64,000 nt of DNA from Clostridiales bacterium (GTDB lineage Bacteria > Bacillota > Clostridia > Christensenellales > DTU072): the NCBI GenBank assembly GCA_012800525.1, contig JAAZJD010000037.1, positions 1 through 64,000 on the forward strand, written 5' to 3'. The notes under the pieces are model-generated. The model saw only the letters and a program-made list of their open reading frames with translations, was not told the DNA's origin and made no database searches. This document shows positions 30,387 through 40,697 of this stretch, piece by piece. The position numbers and the translations under genes are program-made. Numbering within the stretch: position 1 is the first letter of the stretch; each line of letters begins with the position of its first letter.

Positions 30387-32078
30387 TTAATTTTCTGTAT
30401 TACTATATTCATAAATCACAGCTTCATAAACTCCAAGTCTTATTGCATCACCCAATATTTCATCTTGTTTTGCATAATTACTCATTACTAATTTTGCACC
30501 TTTAAATCCTAACAAATCTACATTGACATTTATTGATTCCTCTTTAAAATTGCAAATTACTAAATACTTTTTGTTTTTTAAAGCCCTCTCAAAGCAATAT
30601 ATTTTCTTGCTATTTGGGAAATATTCAGTAAAACTGCCATCTCTAATTACCGCATTTCCTTTTCTAAAGGCTATTAATTTTTTATAAAAGTTTAATTCAG
30701 AGTTTGGATTTTTCTTTTGATCTTCTACGTTTCTATCAGCATAATTTGGATTTATTTTCATCCAAGGTGTTCCTGTTGTAAATCCAGCATTTGGTTCAGA
30801 TGTCCATTGCATAGGAGTTCTTGCATTATCTCTTGCTCTTTTAGCCATAATTTTTCTTGCTATTGGCATTATTGGCCTAAAATACTTTTTAATTAGATCA
30901 AAAACTTGAATAGAGGCAATATCTAAATATTCTTCATCTTTTAACTTAATATTGCTCATTCCTATTTCTTGCCCTTGATAAACATAAGGAGTTCCTCTAA
31001 GCATCATATATGAAACCGCTAACATTTGAGCTAATTGCTTCTTATATATTCCTTCACCATTTCCATATCTACTAACACTTCTTGGTTGGTCATGATTTTC
31101 ATAATATAATGTTGGCCAACAATCTGCAGGAAGCTCTTGCCAATTACGCTGTACCTTTTTAAATTTTTTCAAATTAAACTTCATTGGTAAAAAGTTCATA
31201 AACATATCTACTTCCATAAGTTCAAATGTAATCATGGTATCAAGCTCTCGTCTCGATTCTCCAATCAAATCTGGTGCATCTTTGTAACCACAGCCTATGG
31301 CCTCTGCAACAATCATCGAATCATGTAAACCCCATGATTTTTCATATAATTCATTTAAAAACTCATGAATTCTAGGACCTAATGTAAAATGTTCATCTCC
31401 TCTCAATACAAGGTTATACTTACCATCTGGAAAATCTTGATTTTTTGAAATACAAGATATTACATCACATCTAAATCCATCAACACCAAGAGCAAACCAA
31501 TACTCACAAATATCTATTACTTCTTGTCTTACTTTTGGATTTTCCCAGTTAAGATCAGGCTGTTTTTTAGAGTATAAATGCAAATAAAACTCATCAGTCG
31601 TTTCATCATATTCCCAAGCTGAACCAGTAAACCTTGAAGTCCAGTTATTTGGCACTTTTCTTCCATCCTTACCTTTTCCTTTTTTCCATATATAATAGTC
31701 TCTGTATGGATTATCTTTACCTTTTTTGCTTTCTTGAAACCATATATGTTCATCCGAAGTATGGTTTACAACTAAGTCCATAACAAGCTTTATATCTCTT
31801 TTTTTCATTTCTGAGACCATTTCTTTAAAATCATCTAAAGTTCCAAATTCTGGCATGATTTGTCTATAATCAGAAATATCATACCCATTATCATCATTTG
31901 GTGATGCATAAATTGGTGACAACCAAACTGCATTTATGCCTAGATCTTTTAAGTAGTCCAGTTTTGAAATAATTCCTTGCAAATCTCCTATCCCATCGCC
32001 ATTACTATCACAAAAACTGCGAGGATATATTTGATAAAAAACTGCATCCTTATACCATCTTGTACGCTTTGTTTCCAT
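30387..32078 (-). CDS. GH13 alpha-glucosidase / oligo-1,6-glucosidase-like
   Basis: WYKDAVFYQIYPRSFCDSNGDGIGDLQGI; DLVVNHTSDEH; DGFRCDVIS; ENHDQPR. Confidence 0.94.
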   Translation of the reverse strand: METKRTRWYKDAVFYQIYPRSFCDSNGDGIGDLQGIISKLDYLKDLGINAVWLSPIYASPNDDNGYDISDYRQIMPEFGTLDDFKEMVSEMKKRDIKLVMDLVVNHTSDEHIWFQESKKGKDNPYRDYYIWKKGKGKDGRKVPNNWTSRFTGSAWEYDETTDEFYLHLYSKKQPDLNWENPKVRQEVIDICEYWFALGVDGFRCDVISCISKNQDFPDGKYNLVLRGDEHFTLGPRIHEFLNELYEKSWGLHDSMIVAEAIGCGYKDAPDLIGESRRELDTMITFELMEVDMFMNFLPMKFNLKKFKKVQRNWQELPADCWPTLYYENHDQPRSVSRYGNGEGIYKKQLAQMLAVSYMMLRGTPYVYQGQEIGMSNIKLKDEEYLDIASIQVFDLIKKYFRPIMPIARKIMAKRARDNARTPMQWTSEPNAGFTTGTPWMKINPNYADRNVEDQKKNPNSELNFYKKLIAFRKGNAVIRDGSFTEYFPNSKKIYCFERALKNKKYLVICNFKEESINVNVDLLGFKGAKLVMSNYAKQDEILGDAIRLGVYEAVIYEYSNTEN

Positions 32079-32139
32079 TTCTCGCCTCCATAAATTTATA
32101 TAAAAATTTTATCATAAATACACCTATAAGTTCAATATA

Positions 32140-32937
32140 TTATAGAGTAAGCTGATATATTCTATTCTTATTAATATTGTATTTCCTTGATAAATAGCTA
32201 ACTGTTTCTTTTTTTGTTCTGCCTTTTTGAAGTTCCTGTTTAATTAATTCAATTATTTCCCCATCTTCTAGTTCCTTTTTTTCTGCAGGATGAATAATTA
32301 ATACGAATTCGCCTTTAGTATTATCGATTTCAAAATTTGATAAGGAAGTTTCATATACTGTTTCATAAATTTTTGTAAGTTCTTTTACTGCAGTTACTTT
32401 TCTATCTCCGAGTTCTTTTAATAAAAATTGAGAAATTTTTTCTAAATCATGTGGCGCTACGTAAAGAACAAGTGGATATAAACTTTCTTTAAAATTTGAT
32501 AAAATAGTTCTTTTATCTTTGTCCTTTTCCGGCAAAAATCCTAAAAAAGAAAAACCAATGTAATCTAGCCCTGAAATGCTAATTGCCGTTGTTATAGCAC
32601 TTACACCTGGAACACTTTCAACTTTAATTCCCTTGTCTATTGCTTCTCTAACTAAAATTGCACCAGGATCACTTATTGCTGGCATTCCAGCATCGCTGAC
32701 TAAAGCACAACTTTCGCCAGCCAAAATCCTTTCAATAATTTCATTACTTTTCTGCCTTTCAGAGAATTTGTGATATGACACTAATGGTTTATTTATTTTA
32801 TATTGTTTCAATAAAACAATTGTATGAGCAGTATTTTCACATGCTATAAAATCGACCTTTTGTAAGGTTTCTACAGCCCTAAATGTTATATCTTTTAAAT
32901 TACCTATTGGAGTTCCAACAATATACAATGTATTCAT
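32140..32937 (-). CDS. rsmI: 16S rRNA (cytidine1402-2'-O)-methyltransferase
   Basis: MNTLYIVGTPIGNLKDITFRAVETLQKVDFIACENTAHT; SDAGMPAISDPG; start trimmed to 32937. Confidence 0.95.
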   Translation of the reverse strand: MNTLYIVGTPIGNLKDITFRAVETLQKVDFIACENTAHTIVLLKQYKINKPLVSYHKFSERQKSNEIIERILAGESCALVSDAGMPAISDPGAILVREAIDKGIKVESVPGVSAITTAISISGLDYIGFSFLGFLPEKDKDKRTILSNFKESLYPLVLYVAPHDLEKISQFLLKELGDRKVTAVKELTKIYETVYETSLSNFEIDNTKGEFVLIIHPAEKKELEDGEIIELIKQELQKGRTKKETVSYLSRKYNINKNRIYQLTL

Positions 32938-32959
32938 TTTTACCTTCATTTTTATATTT

Positions 32960-33817
32960 TTAAACACCTTTATCAAAATTTGAATAATACATTCGATAAA
33001 CCTCTTTTGTGTAAGAGCCATCACCCTCTGTAATAATCAAAGGTTTTAAAATTCTAATACCTGATTTGCCGTTTTTCTTGCCCTCAACAACTACAGTGTT
33101 TACTGCTTTGTTAATAGATGGCTGAATAGGCAAAATTTTTTTAGGTTCTAACAAATATTTTCTCATCGAAACCATAAGATCAGTTAACCTTTCTGATTTT
33201 ACAATACAATAGAATCTGCCACCATATTTTAACAGTTTAGATGCCTCATGAACTATTTCATCTAATGTTATTAGCATTTCTGTTTTGCAATTCATAGATT
33301 CACTTAGCATTTCATTTTCATCAAAAAGCTTCTCTAATTCTATTGGCTCAAGATACTTTTTAAGATCTACTTGTTCTTCTATATTTTTTCTTATTTTTTT
33401 AGTTGTTTCATTTTTATTTACTGGCATATATGGAGGGTTTGAAACAACAACATCAATAGATTCGTGAGCAAGATATTTATGAGTAACTCTAATATCTAAA
33501 TTTAATATTTCAATATTGTCTTCTAACCCATTATATATGACACTTCTTTTTGCCATATCATATAATCTTGGTTGAATTTCTATTCCATAAATCTTTTTTG
33601 CTTTTGTTTTTGCAAACATCAGTAAAGGTATAACTCCAGATCCTGTTCCTAAATCTACTACCGTTTCTTTGTTATTTGCTTTTGCTATATTTGCTAAAAT
33701 TACAGCATCAGTAGTAAATGTATATCCTTTCTTGTTTTGGATAATATATAAGTCATCACACTCTAAATTAAAAATTTCTTCATCTTTTAAAATCAACTTT
33801 TTAAGATCTTTTTTCAT
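32960..33817 (-). CDS. tRNA1(Val) (adenine37-N6)-methyltransferase-like
   Basis: VVDLGTGSGVIPLLMFAKTKAKKIYGIEIQ; VVSNPPYMP (NPPY). Confidence 0.9.
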   Translation of the reverse strand: MKKDLKKLILKDEEIFNLECDDLYIIQNKKGYTFTTDAVILANIAKANNKETVVDLGTGSGVIPLLMFAKTKAKKIYGIEIQPRLYDMAKRSVIYNGLEDNIEILNLDIRVTHKYLAHESIDVVVSNPPYMPVNKNETTKKIRKNIEEQVDLKKYLEPIELEKLFDENEMLSESMNCKTEMLITLDEIVHEASKLLKYGGRFYCIVKSERLTDLMVSMRKYLLEPKKILPIQPSINKAVNTVVVEGKKNGKSGIRILKPLIITEGDGSYTKEVYRMYYSNFDKGV

Positions 33818-33846
33818 ACTGGCTTATTTCAATAAATATCCTTATT

Positions 33847-33997
33847 ACTTTACCATAAACACACAGGCTATAGTCTTCCCAATTTTATCGCCTGCAAGAA
33901 CAAGATTACTTTATCGTGAACACGCAGCTATAAGATATGACTAAATATTTTAGTTTAAGCATTTTTAATGCTTTATCGTGAACATACAGGCTCATAG
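33847..33997. repeat. Three degenerate 26-27 bp repeats with 61-62 bp period
   Basis: 33848 CTTTACCATAAACACACAGGCTATAG; 33909 CTTTATCGTGAACACGCAGCTATAAG; 33971 CTTTATCGTGAACATACAGGCTCATAG; unrelated-looking 34-36 bp between them. Confidence 0.7.
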
Positions 33998-34105
33998 ATT
34001 ATATATTAACATAAATATTACTTCAAACTCTATAATTACTAGCATTTAAATATGTGTTATAGTATAATTTATAATATATTTATAGATATTTTATGGAGGT
34101 AATTT

Positions 34106-35035
34106 ATGCCATTAGTAACAAGTACAGAAATGTTTAAGAAAGCTTACCAAGGTGGTTATGCAATAGGAGCATTCAATGTAAACAACATGGAAACCATTCA
34201 AGGAATTGTTGAAGCTGCTAAAGAAGAAAAGTCACCTGTAATATTGCAAGTATCAGCTGGAGCTAGAAAATATGCAAATCCAGTTTACCTAAAGAAGCTT
34301 GTAGAAGCCGCTGTTGAGACAACTGATCTACCGATAGTTCTTCATCTAGACCATGGTGATTCTTTTGAAATTTGCAAAGATTGCATTGATATGGGATTTA
34401 CTTCAGTAATGATTGACGCCTCGAGCCATAGCTTAGAAGAAAACATTAAAATAACAAAAAATGTTGTTGATTACGCACATGATAGAGGAGTTGTAGTAGA
34501 AGCTGAACTAGGAAGACTCGCTGGCATAGAAGACGATGTAAAAGTTCATGCCGATGATGCCCAATATACTGATCCTGCTGAAGTATATGAATTTGTTTCA
34601 AGAACAAACGTAGATAGCTTAGCAATTGCAATTGGAACAAGTCACGGTGCATTCAAATTTAAAGGAGAAGCAAAGCTTCGTTTTGATATTTTAGAAAAAA
34701 TTGGAAAACTTTTACCAAACTTCCCTATTGTTTTACACGGAGCAAGTTCAGTGCCACAAAACTTGGTTGAAGTTATCAATAAATATGGTGGCAATATGCC
34801 AGGAGCTAAAGGTGTCCCAGAAGACATGTTGAGAAAAGCAGCTTCAATGGCTGTTTGCAAAATTAATATCGATTCTGATATACGTATGGCTATCACTGCA
34901 ACTATTAGAAAGTATTTCAGTGAAAATCCTTCACACTTTGACCCAAGACAATATTTGGGACCAGCAAGACTCGCTGTAAAAGAAATTGTTGCACATAAAA
35001 TTAGAAATGTTTTAGGTTCATCAAATCAAATTTAG
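34106..35035 (+). CDS. fba: Class II fructose-bisphosphate aldolase
   Basis: GAFNVNNMETIQGIVEAA; LHLDHGDSFE; AIGTSHGAFKF; VLHGASSVP. Confidence 0.96.
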   Translation: MPLVTSTEMFKKAYQGGYAIGAFNVNNMETIQGIVEAAKEEKSPVILQVSAGARKYANPVYLKKLVEAAVETTDLPIVLHLDHGDSFEICKDCIDMGFTSVMIDASSHSLEENIKITKNVVDYAHDRGVVVEAELGRLAGIEDDVKVHADDAQYTDPAEVYEFVSRTNVDSLAIAIGTSHGAFKFKGEAKLRFDILEKIGKLLPNFPIVLHGASSVPQNLVEVINKYGGNMPGAKGVPEDMLRKAASMAVCKINIDSDIRMAITATIRKYFSENPSHFDPRQYLGPARLAVKEIVAHKIRNVLGSSNQI

Positions 35036-35053
35036 TCAAATTTACAACAAAAT

Positions 35054-35091
35054 AAAAAGGGGTTGATTTTTTAAATTTCAACCCCTTTTTT
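35054..35091. terminator. Bidirectional intrinsic terminator between fba and rho
   Basis: AAAAAGGGGTTGA...TTCAACCCCTTTTT between convergent genes. Confidence 0.88.
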
Positions 35092-35109
35092 ATTTGCAAA
35101 ATCTAAAGT

Positions 35110-36492
35110 TTAAACTATATTATATCCAGATTTTTGAAGATGGGCAATTTGCAATGATAATTGTTGAATAAATTCTTCATTATTTTTTGTACCTACTAGC
35201 ATACCTATTAAATTTTCCGCAGCTTCTTGAGTATCACCAATAGAAAGCATTCTCCTAACCGCCCATATACCTTCAAGTTCTTTTGTTGTCAAAAGTAACT
35301 CTTCTCTTCTAGTTCCGCTCTTTGCTAAATCAATTGCTGGGAATATTCTTTTTTCTGATAATTTTCTATCAAGATGAATTTCCATATTTCCAGTTCCTTT
35401 AAATTCTTCATAGATTACATCATCCATCCTACTTCCTGTATCAACTAAAGCAGTGGCTATTATTGTCAAACTTCCGCCATTCTCTATATTCCTAGCAGCT
35501 CCAAAAAATCTTTTTGGTGAATGCAAAGCTCCAGGATCAATACCACCACTTAATGTCTTCCCTGTCGGATTAATTACTAAGTTATATGCTCTTGCTAATC
35601 TAGTTAAGCTATCCATCAAAATTACTACATCTTTACCTCGCTCAACGAGTCTTTTGGCTCTTTCCAAAACCATTTCTGAAGCCTTTGTATGGTGCTCTGG
35701 CATTTCATCAAATGTTGAATAAACCACTTCACCATCAATGCTTCTTTGCATATCAGTAACTTCCTCTGGCCTTTCATCTATTAATAATACAATTAAATGA
35801 ACCTCTGGATAATTATTTCTAATATTATGTGCTATCTTTTTTAATAATGTTGTTTTACCAGCCTTTGGAGGAGATACAATCATAGCTCTTTGCCCTTTTC
35901 CAATAGGAGCTACTAAATCAATAGCTCTAATTGCAAAATCTTTTGTATTTTCAAGGTTTTCTAGTTTATACCTCTTATCAGGATATATCGGTGTTAAAGA
36001 ATCAAAATTTGCTCTGTGAAAAGCTAAATCTGGGTTTTCATCATTTATTGCAATTATCTCTTGTACATTTAAGGGTCTATTTTCTGCCAGTTTTTTTACA
36101 TATGCTTTGACCATGTCACCTTTTCTCAATCCCGATTTTCTAATTTTATGAGCCGATATATAAGCATCACCATCGCCTTGTTGATAATTATGTGCTCTTA
36201 AAAAACCATATCCATCTGGACAAATTTCTAAAACACCTTCTCTAATTTCCATTGAGGAAAAATCCATATCCTCTATTTTATCTTCATCATTATTGTTGTT
36301 GTTTTTGGGAGCACTTACTTGATTTGTTTTTTGTAAAGACGAAGTTTCTTCAGCATTTTGTTCATTAATAAAAGCAATTAACTCCATTTTTTTCATTCCT
36401 GCAGCTTTTTTATTACCTAGCTGCCTAGCCATATCTCTCAATTCAAAAATTGTTTTTACTGTTAAATCATTTTTTTGTACAGTTTTTGTCAT
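35110..36492 (-). CDS. rho: Transcription termination factor Rho
   Basis: GVLEICPDGYGFLRA; APIGKGQRAMIVSPPKAGKTTLLKKIA; LIDERPEEVTDMQR. Confidence 0.97.
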   Translation of the reverse strand: MTKTVQKNDLTVKTIFELRDMARQLGNKKAAGMKKMELIAFINEQNAEETSSLQKTNQVSAPKNNNNNDEDKIEDMDFSSMEIREGVLEICPDGYGFLRAHNYQQGDGDAYISAHKIRKSGLRKGDMVKAYVKKLAENRPLNVQEIIAINDENPDLAFHRANFDSLTPIYPDKRYKLENLENTKDFAIRAIDLVAPIGKGQRAMIVSPPKAGKTTLLKKIAHNIRNNYPEVHLIVLLIDERPEEVTDMQRSIDGEVVYSTFDEMPEHHTKASEMVLERAKRLVERGKDVVILMDSLTRLARAYNLVINPTGKTLSGGIDPGALHSPKRFFGAARNIENGGSLTIIATALVDTGSRMDDVIYEEFKGTGNMEIHLDRKLSEKRIFPAIDLAKSGTRREELLLTTKELEGIWAVRRMLSIGDTQEAAENLIGMLVGTKNNEEFIQQLSLQIAHLQKSGYNIV

Positions 36493-36506
36493 AAATATCC
36501 TTCCTT

Positions 36507-37172
36507 CTAACTATTTTCGATAGCCCTATCAAAACCTAAAACTAAAATTTTAGGGTGATTTTTTAAATCTTCTTTTGAAATTTTTATACTATGCTCTTTC
36601 ATTATTTTTATGTCTTTTGCATCAAACATTTCTAAAAACGTTGACAAATAACCTAATTCAAATTTTAAATCCTTTATATTATAGTGCATTGGAATTGTTA
36701 TTTGAGGTTTTAAAATATTAATAAATTCTTTTGCTTGCTTTGCATCTATGGTATATATGCCACCTATTGGAATCAAAATTATATCTACCTTGCCAATTTT
36801 TTCTATTTGCTCTTTTGTTAAATTTTCACCCATATCACCAAAATGACAAATCTTTAATGAGTCAACATATAAAATAGATATGATATTTTCGCCCCTCAAT
36901 GCCCCTTTTTTGTTATCATGAAAACTTTTAATTGTTTGTATTTTTATATTTTTATATTCATATGTTCCATGTTCTGAAACAACTAAACTATAGCCTTCTA
37001 ATTGATGCAAGGCACTATGATCGCCATGCCCATGAGATATTGAAATAACATCCGCATTAATTTTTTTGCAATCTAACCCAGTATACTTTGGATCAAACGG
37101 ATCAAAAACAACTACAACGCCAATATCCGAAACTATTTTAAAGCAACTGTGGCCTAGCCATTCAATTATCAT
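36507..37172 (-). CDS. MBL-fold metallo-hydrolase (UPF0173/UlaG-like)
   Basis: MIIEWLGHSCFKI; SHGHGDHSAL; HFGDMGE; IPIGGIYTID. Confidence 0.87.
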   Translation of the reverse strand: MIIEWLGHSCFKIVSDIGVVVVFDPFDPKYTGLDCKKINADVISISHGHGDHSALHQLEGYSLVVSEHGTYEYKNIKIQTIKSFHDNKKGALRGENIISILYVDSLKICHFGDMGENLTKEQIEKIGKVDIILIPIGGIYTIDAKQAKEFINILKPQITIPMHYNIKDLKFELGYLSTFLEMFDAKDIKIMKEHSIKISKEDLKNHPKILVLGFDRAIENS

Positions 37173-37395
37173 TTTTACCTCTTAAACAAACAAATTACGT
37201 ATCGATTTATGAAATGAAATTTAATTATTTAGGATTGGATTGGATTTAAAATATCATACTTTTATTAAAACAAGTAAATCAACTACTACGCATATGATAA
37301 CATAATTTAAACTTTTTGCAAATAAAATTTAAATTTCATAATTAGTAATAACATTTAATGTTTTGTTATCTTTATTACAATATGCAGGCTTTATG

Positions 37396-38556
37396 TTAAC
37401 CTCTAGTTCCATCTATTAGTTCATGTATTCTATCTGCAGAATTTAATAAAGGTGAAACTGACTTGTTTTGATTGCATGAAGAAATAATATAAGCTATATA
37501 TTTTGAGACATCAGCACATTTAAACCATTCTGCTTGCAACAAATCTTCTCTAACATAAGTTAAATTTGTACTTATAACAGCATCGAACAAGCCATCTTGA
37601 TATGCTTTATCAAACTTTTCGATTCCTTCAGTAAATAAAGCATATGTTGTTATGAGAAAAATTTGATTTGCACCACGCATTTTTAATTCTTCGCACAATC
37701 TCAAAACGGATTCACCGGTTGCAATAATATCATCTGCAACTAAAATATTTTTTCCTCTTGGATCTTGCCCGATATACTCATGTGCGACTATCGGATTTCG
37801 TCCGTTCATAACTGTTGCATAATCTCTTCTTTTGTAAAACATTCCAAGTTCAATGCCTAAAACTGAGGCATAGAATATATTTCTACTCATAGCTCCTTCA
37901 TCTGGAGAAACCGCCATCAAAGATTCCTTTGTTAATGACAATTCTGGAAAACTTTGCTTAATTTTTTTCATTATTTGATAATTAGCAAAGAAATTATCAA
38001 ACCCCATCAAAGGCACAGCATTTTGAACTCTAGGATCATGAGCGTCAAATGTAATAATGTCACTTACTCCCATTGCAAATAACTCTTGAAGCATTTGAGC
38101 ACAATCCAAACTTTCCCTGGTATTTCTACGATGTTGCCTACCACCATAAAGAGTTGGCATAATAACTGTGATTCTTTCAGCCTTCCCACCAGCTGCTCCA
38201 ATTAATCTTTTTAAATCCGCATAGTGATCATCTGGAGACATGGAATTTTCTTGTTGGAACATTTGATATTTCACATTATAATTTCCTACATCTACAAGAA
38301 TATATAAATCATAGCCACGAACAGATTCATAAATTAAGCCCTTAGCATCTCCTGTTGTAAATCTAGGACATGAAGATTCAATAATGAATGTATCTTTTCT
38401 AAACTTGGCATTTTTTTGTCCTATATCTCTGTTGTACCATGAAACCAAATAACTATCGATTTTCTTCCCCAATTCTTCTGCACCTTTCATAACTAACAAT
38501 CCTAATGGTGCTACTGGTTGGGCATCTTCAAAAACTTGAGTAAAAAATGTTGGCAT
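37396..38556 (-). CDS. prs: Ribose-phosphate pyrophosphokinase, long divergent form
   Basis: VIMPTLYGGRQHRRNTRESLDCAQMLQEL; DAHDPRVQNAVP; ILVADDIIATGESVLR (PRPP-binding motif). 386 aa. Confidence 0.85.
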   Translation of the reverse strand: MPTFFTQVFEDAQPVAPLGLLVMKGAEELGKKIDSYLVSWYNRDIGQKNAKFRKDTFIIESSCPRFTTGDAKGLIYESVRGYDLYILVDVGNYNVKYQMFQQENSMSPDDHYADLKRLIGAAGGKAERITVIMPTLYGGRQHRRNTRESLDCAQMLQELFAMGVSDIITFDAHDPRVQNAVPLMGFDNFFANYQIMKKIKQSFPELSLTKESLMAVSPDEGAMSRNIFYASVLGIELGMFYKRRDYATVMNGRNPIVAHEYIGQDPRGKNILVADDIIATGESVLRLCEELKMRGANQIFLITTYALFTEGIEKFDKAYQDGLFDAVISTNLTYVREDLLQAEWFKCADVSKYIAYIISSCNQNKSVSPLLNSADRIHELIDGTRG

Positions 38557-38722
38557 TCCATCCTCCTAATGATAAATGGCTATCTTTATTATAAGACATA
38601 TATGTTGTTTTTTACAAACAAAAACCGTGCAAAAAAACACTTTGCTTGTCTATTTTTATGCTTTTGTTAAAACAATAACAAACTATTTATATCTATATTT
38701 TGTGTAATTTAGACAAGCCTAT

Positions 38723-40681
38723 TTATGATTGCGTTTCATTAATTGGACAAACATTTTGAGAAGAGCTAACATCGAACATATCATCCTCTTCCCCAGCAAA
38801 TTGAGAGTTATATAAATCGTAATAAAAACCTTGTTTGGCAATTAACGCATCGTGATTTCCCTTTTCAATAACATCGCCTTGATTCATTACTAAAATAACA
38901 TTTGCTGATCTAATAGTTGATAATCTATGTGCTATCACAAAACTTGTTCTTCCTTCCATCATAGCAAGCATTGCACTTTGTATATATTTTTCTGTCATAG
39001 TATCAACAGAGCTTGTAGCTTCATCTAAAATAATTATTTTAGGCTGTTTTAGTATAGCTCTTGCAATAGTTAAAAGTTGTTTTTGTCCAGCGCTAATATT
39101 TGCAGCATCTTCTTTTAAAATAGTTTCATATCCATCTTCTAAGCTCATAATAAAGTTGTGTGCATACGCCTCTTTGGCAGCTGCAATTATTTCATCTCTT
39201 GTTGCTTTTGGCCTGCCATATGAAATATTTTCTGCAATTGTACCACTGAAAAGCCAAGTATCTTGCAGCACCATACCATAAAGACTTCTTAAATCTTTTC
39301 TAGAATAATCTTTCATATTAATATCATCAATTAATATTTCACCACTATCTACTTCATAAAATCTCATCAACAAATTAACAAGTGTTGTCTTTCCAGCACC
39401 AGTAGGTCCTACAATTGCAATGCTTTCTCCTTCTTTAACATCCAAAGATAAATCCGTAATCAAAGGCATATCCTTCACATATGAAAATTTAATATTTTTC
39501 ATAGTAACTCTACCTTTAACGTTATCGATATCAATGCTCTTTTCTCCCTCTGGTGTCATTTCTTGCAAATCAAAAATTTGGAAAACACGCTCTGCTGCAG
39601 CAATTGCCGATTGAATTGTATTTGCAATATTACTAATACTCTCAATTGGTTGAGCAAATTGTTTAGTGTAAGATAGCATTGCTTGAATATCGCCTATAGT
39701 AATAACACCAGAACCAGCCCTAAATCCACCACCAATACACATTGAAACATATGTTAGATTGTTAATAAATTTAATAGATGGTAGAATTATTCCAGCTAAA
39801 AATTGTGAGCGCCTTGTTGCTTTTCTAAGTTCCGAATTGATTACCTCATATTTCTCTATGCTTTTTTCTTCATAATTATACAACTTAACGATATTATGCC
39901 CTGTATACATTTCCTCAATATGGCCATTTAATTCCCCTATCTTTTTCTGTTGTTTTGAAAACTCAATTTGCGATTTTTTGACAATAAGTAATGATACAAT
40001 CAAAAGTGCAGGCAAGCTTACAAGAGCTATCAAGGCTAACAACCAGTCAATTCTGACCATCATAACAAACACACCAACAACTATCATTACCCCCGAAATG
40101 ATTTGATTCAAACATTCTTGAAGAGTCAATGAAACCATTTCAATATCAATTGTAAAACGAGACAGAACTTCACCTACTGTTGTACAATCAAAGTAAGATA
40201 AAGCAACTTTATCTAACTTATCTTTAACATTTGCACGCATTCTTCTAACAACTGATTGAGCTTGTATAGCCGCTATCATTCCAGCCAAAAATTGAAAAAG
40301 AGCATTTAAAACATACAATGAAGCACTAACAATCAATATAGGGGCTATATAGCTATATAACTGACCATTTCCGCCATCACTAATTGGTTTAATATCCTTA
40401 AAAAATTGTATACTTTCGACTAATGTATTCGTAACTTTTTTTAGTATATCGGGAACCCAAATAGCAAACCAAGCGCCAATTGCTGCAATTAGCATCATAA
40501 AAAGAAGCATAGGATAGTTAGGTTTTAAATATTTAATTAACCTGATTAAAGTTTCCTTAAAATTTTTAGCCTTAACAACCTCTTTTATCTCACCAGGTCC
40601 ACCACCTAATGAGAGACTAAGTGTTGGAGCCTCTTGTTTGGGTTCATTTGAAGACTGTGTTAAATTGGGATCGTTTCTCAT
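38723..40681 (-). CDS. ABC transporter, fused permease/ATPase (subunit B)
   Basis: 6 TM + GPTGAGKTTLVNLLMRFYEVDSGEI; NISAGQKQLLTIARAILKQPKIIILDEATSSVDT. Confidence 0.95.
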   Translation of the reverse strand: MRNDPNLTQSSNEPKQEAPTLSLSLGGGPGEIKEVVKAKNFKETLIRLIKYLKPNYPMLLFMMLIAAIGAWFAIWVPDILKKVTNTLVESIQFFKDIKPISDGGNGQLYSYIAPILIVSASLYVLNALFQFLAGMIAAIQAQSVVRRMRANVKDKLDKVALSYFDCTTVGEVLSRFTIDIEMVSLTLQECLNQIISGVMIVVGVFVMMVRIDWLLALIALVSLPALLIVSLLIVKKSQIEFSKQQKKIGELNGHIEEMYTGHNIVKLYNYEEKSIEKYEVINSELRKATRRSQFLAGIILPSIKFINNLTYVSMCIGGGFRAGSGVITIGDIQAMLSYTKQFAQPIESISNIANTIQSAIAAAERVFQIFDLQEMTPEGEKSIDIDNVKGRVTMKNIKFSYVKDMPLITDLSLDVKEGESIAIVGPTGAGKTTLVNLLMRFYEVDSGEILIDDINMKDYSRKDLRSLYGMVLQDTWLFSGTIAENISYGRPKATRDEIIAAAKEAYAHNFIMSLEDGYETILKEDAANISAGQKQLLTIARAILKQPKIIILDEATSSVDTMTEKYIQSAMLAMMEGRTSFVIAHRLSTIRSANVILVMNQGDVIEKGNHDALIAKQGFYYDLYNSQFAGEEDDMFDVSSSQNVCPINETQS

Positions 40682-40697
40682 TACAATATCCTTTCCT

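Noticed and set aside
32937-33024. Upstream extension of rsmI ORF to 33024
   Set aside because: MNTLYIVGTPIGNL at 32937 is the conserved start; extension overlaps trmN6.
33847-33997. Calling a bona fide CRISPR array
   Set aside because: Only three degenerate units and no cas genes in 64 kb; reported as repeat only.
38644-38718. 9-bp inverted repeat GCTTGTCTA/TAGACAAGC upstream of prs
   Set aside because: Arms are short with a 57-bp AT-rich loop; no convincing structure or T-run.
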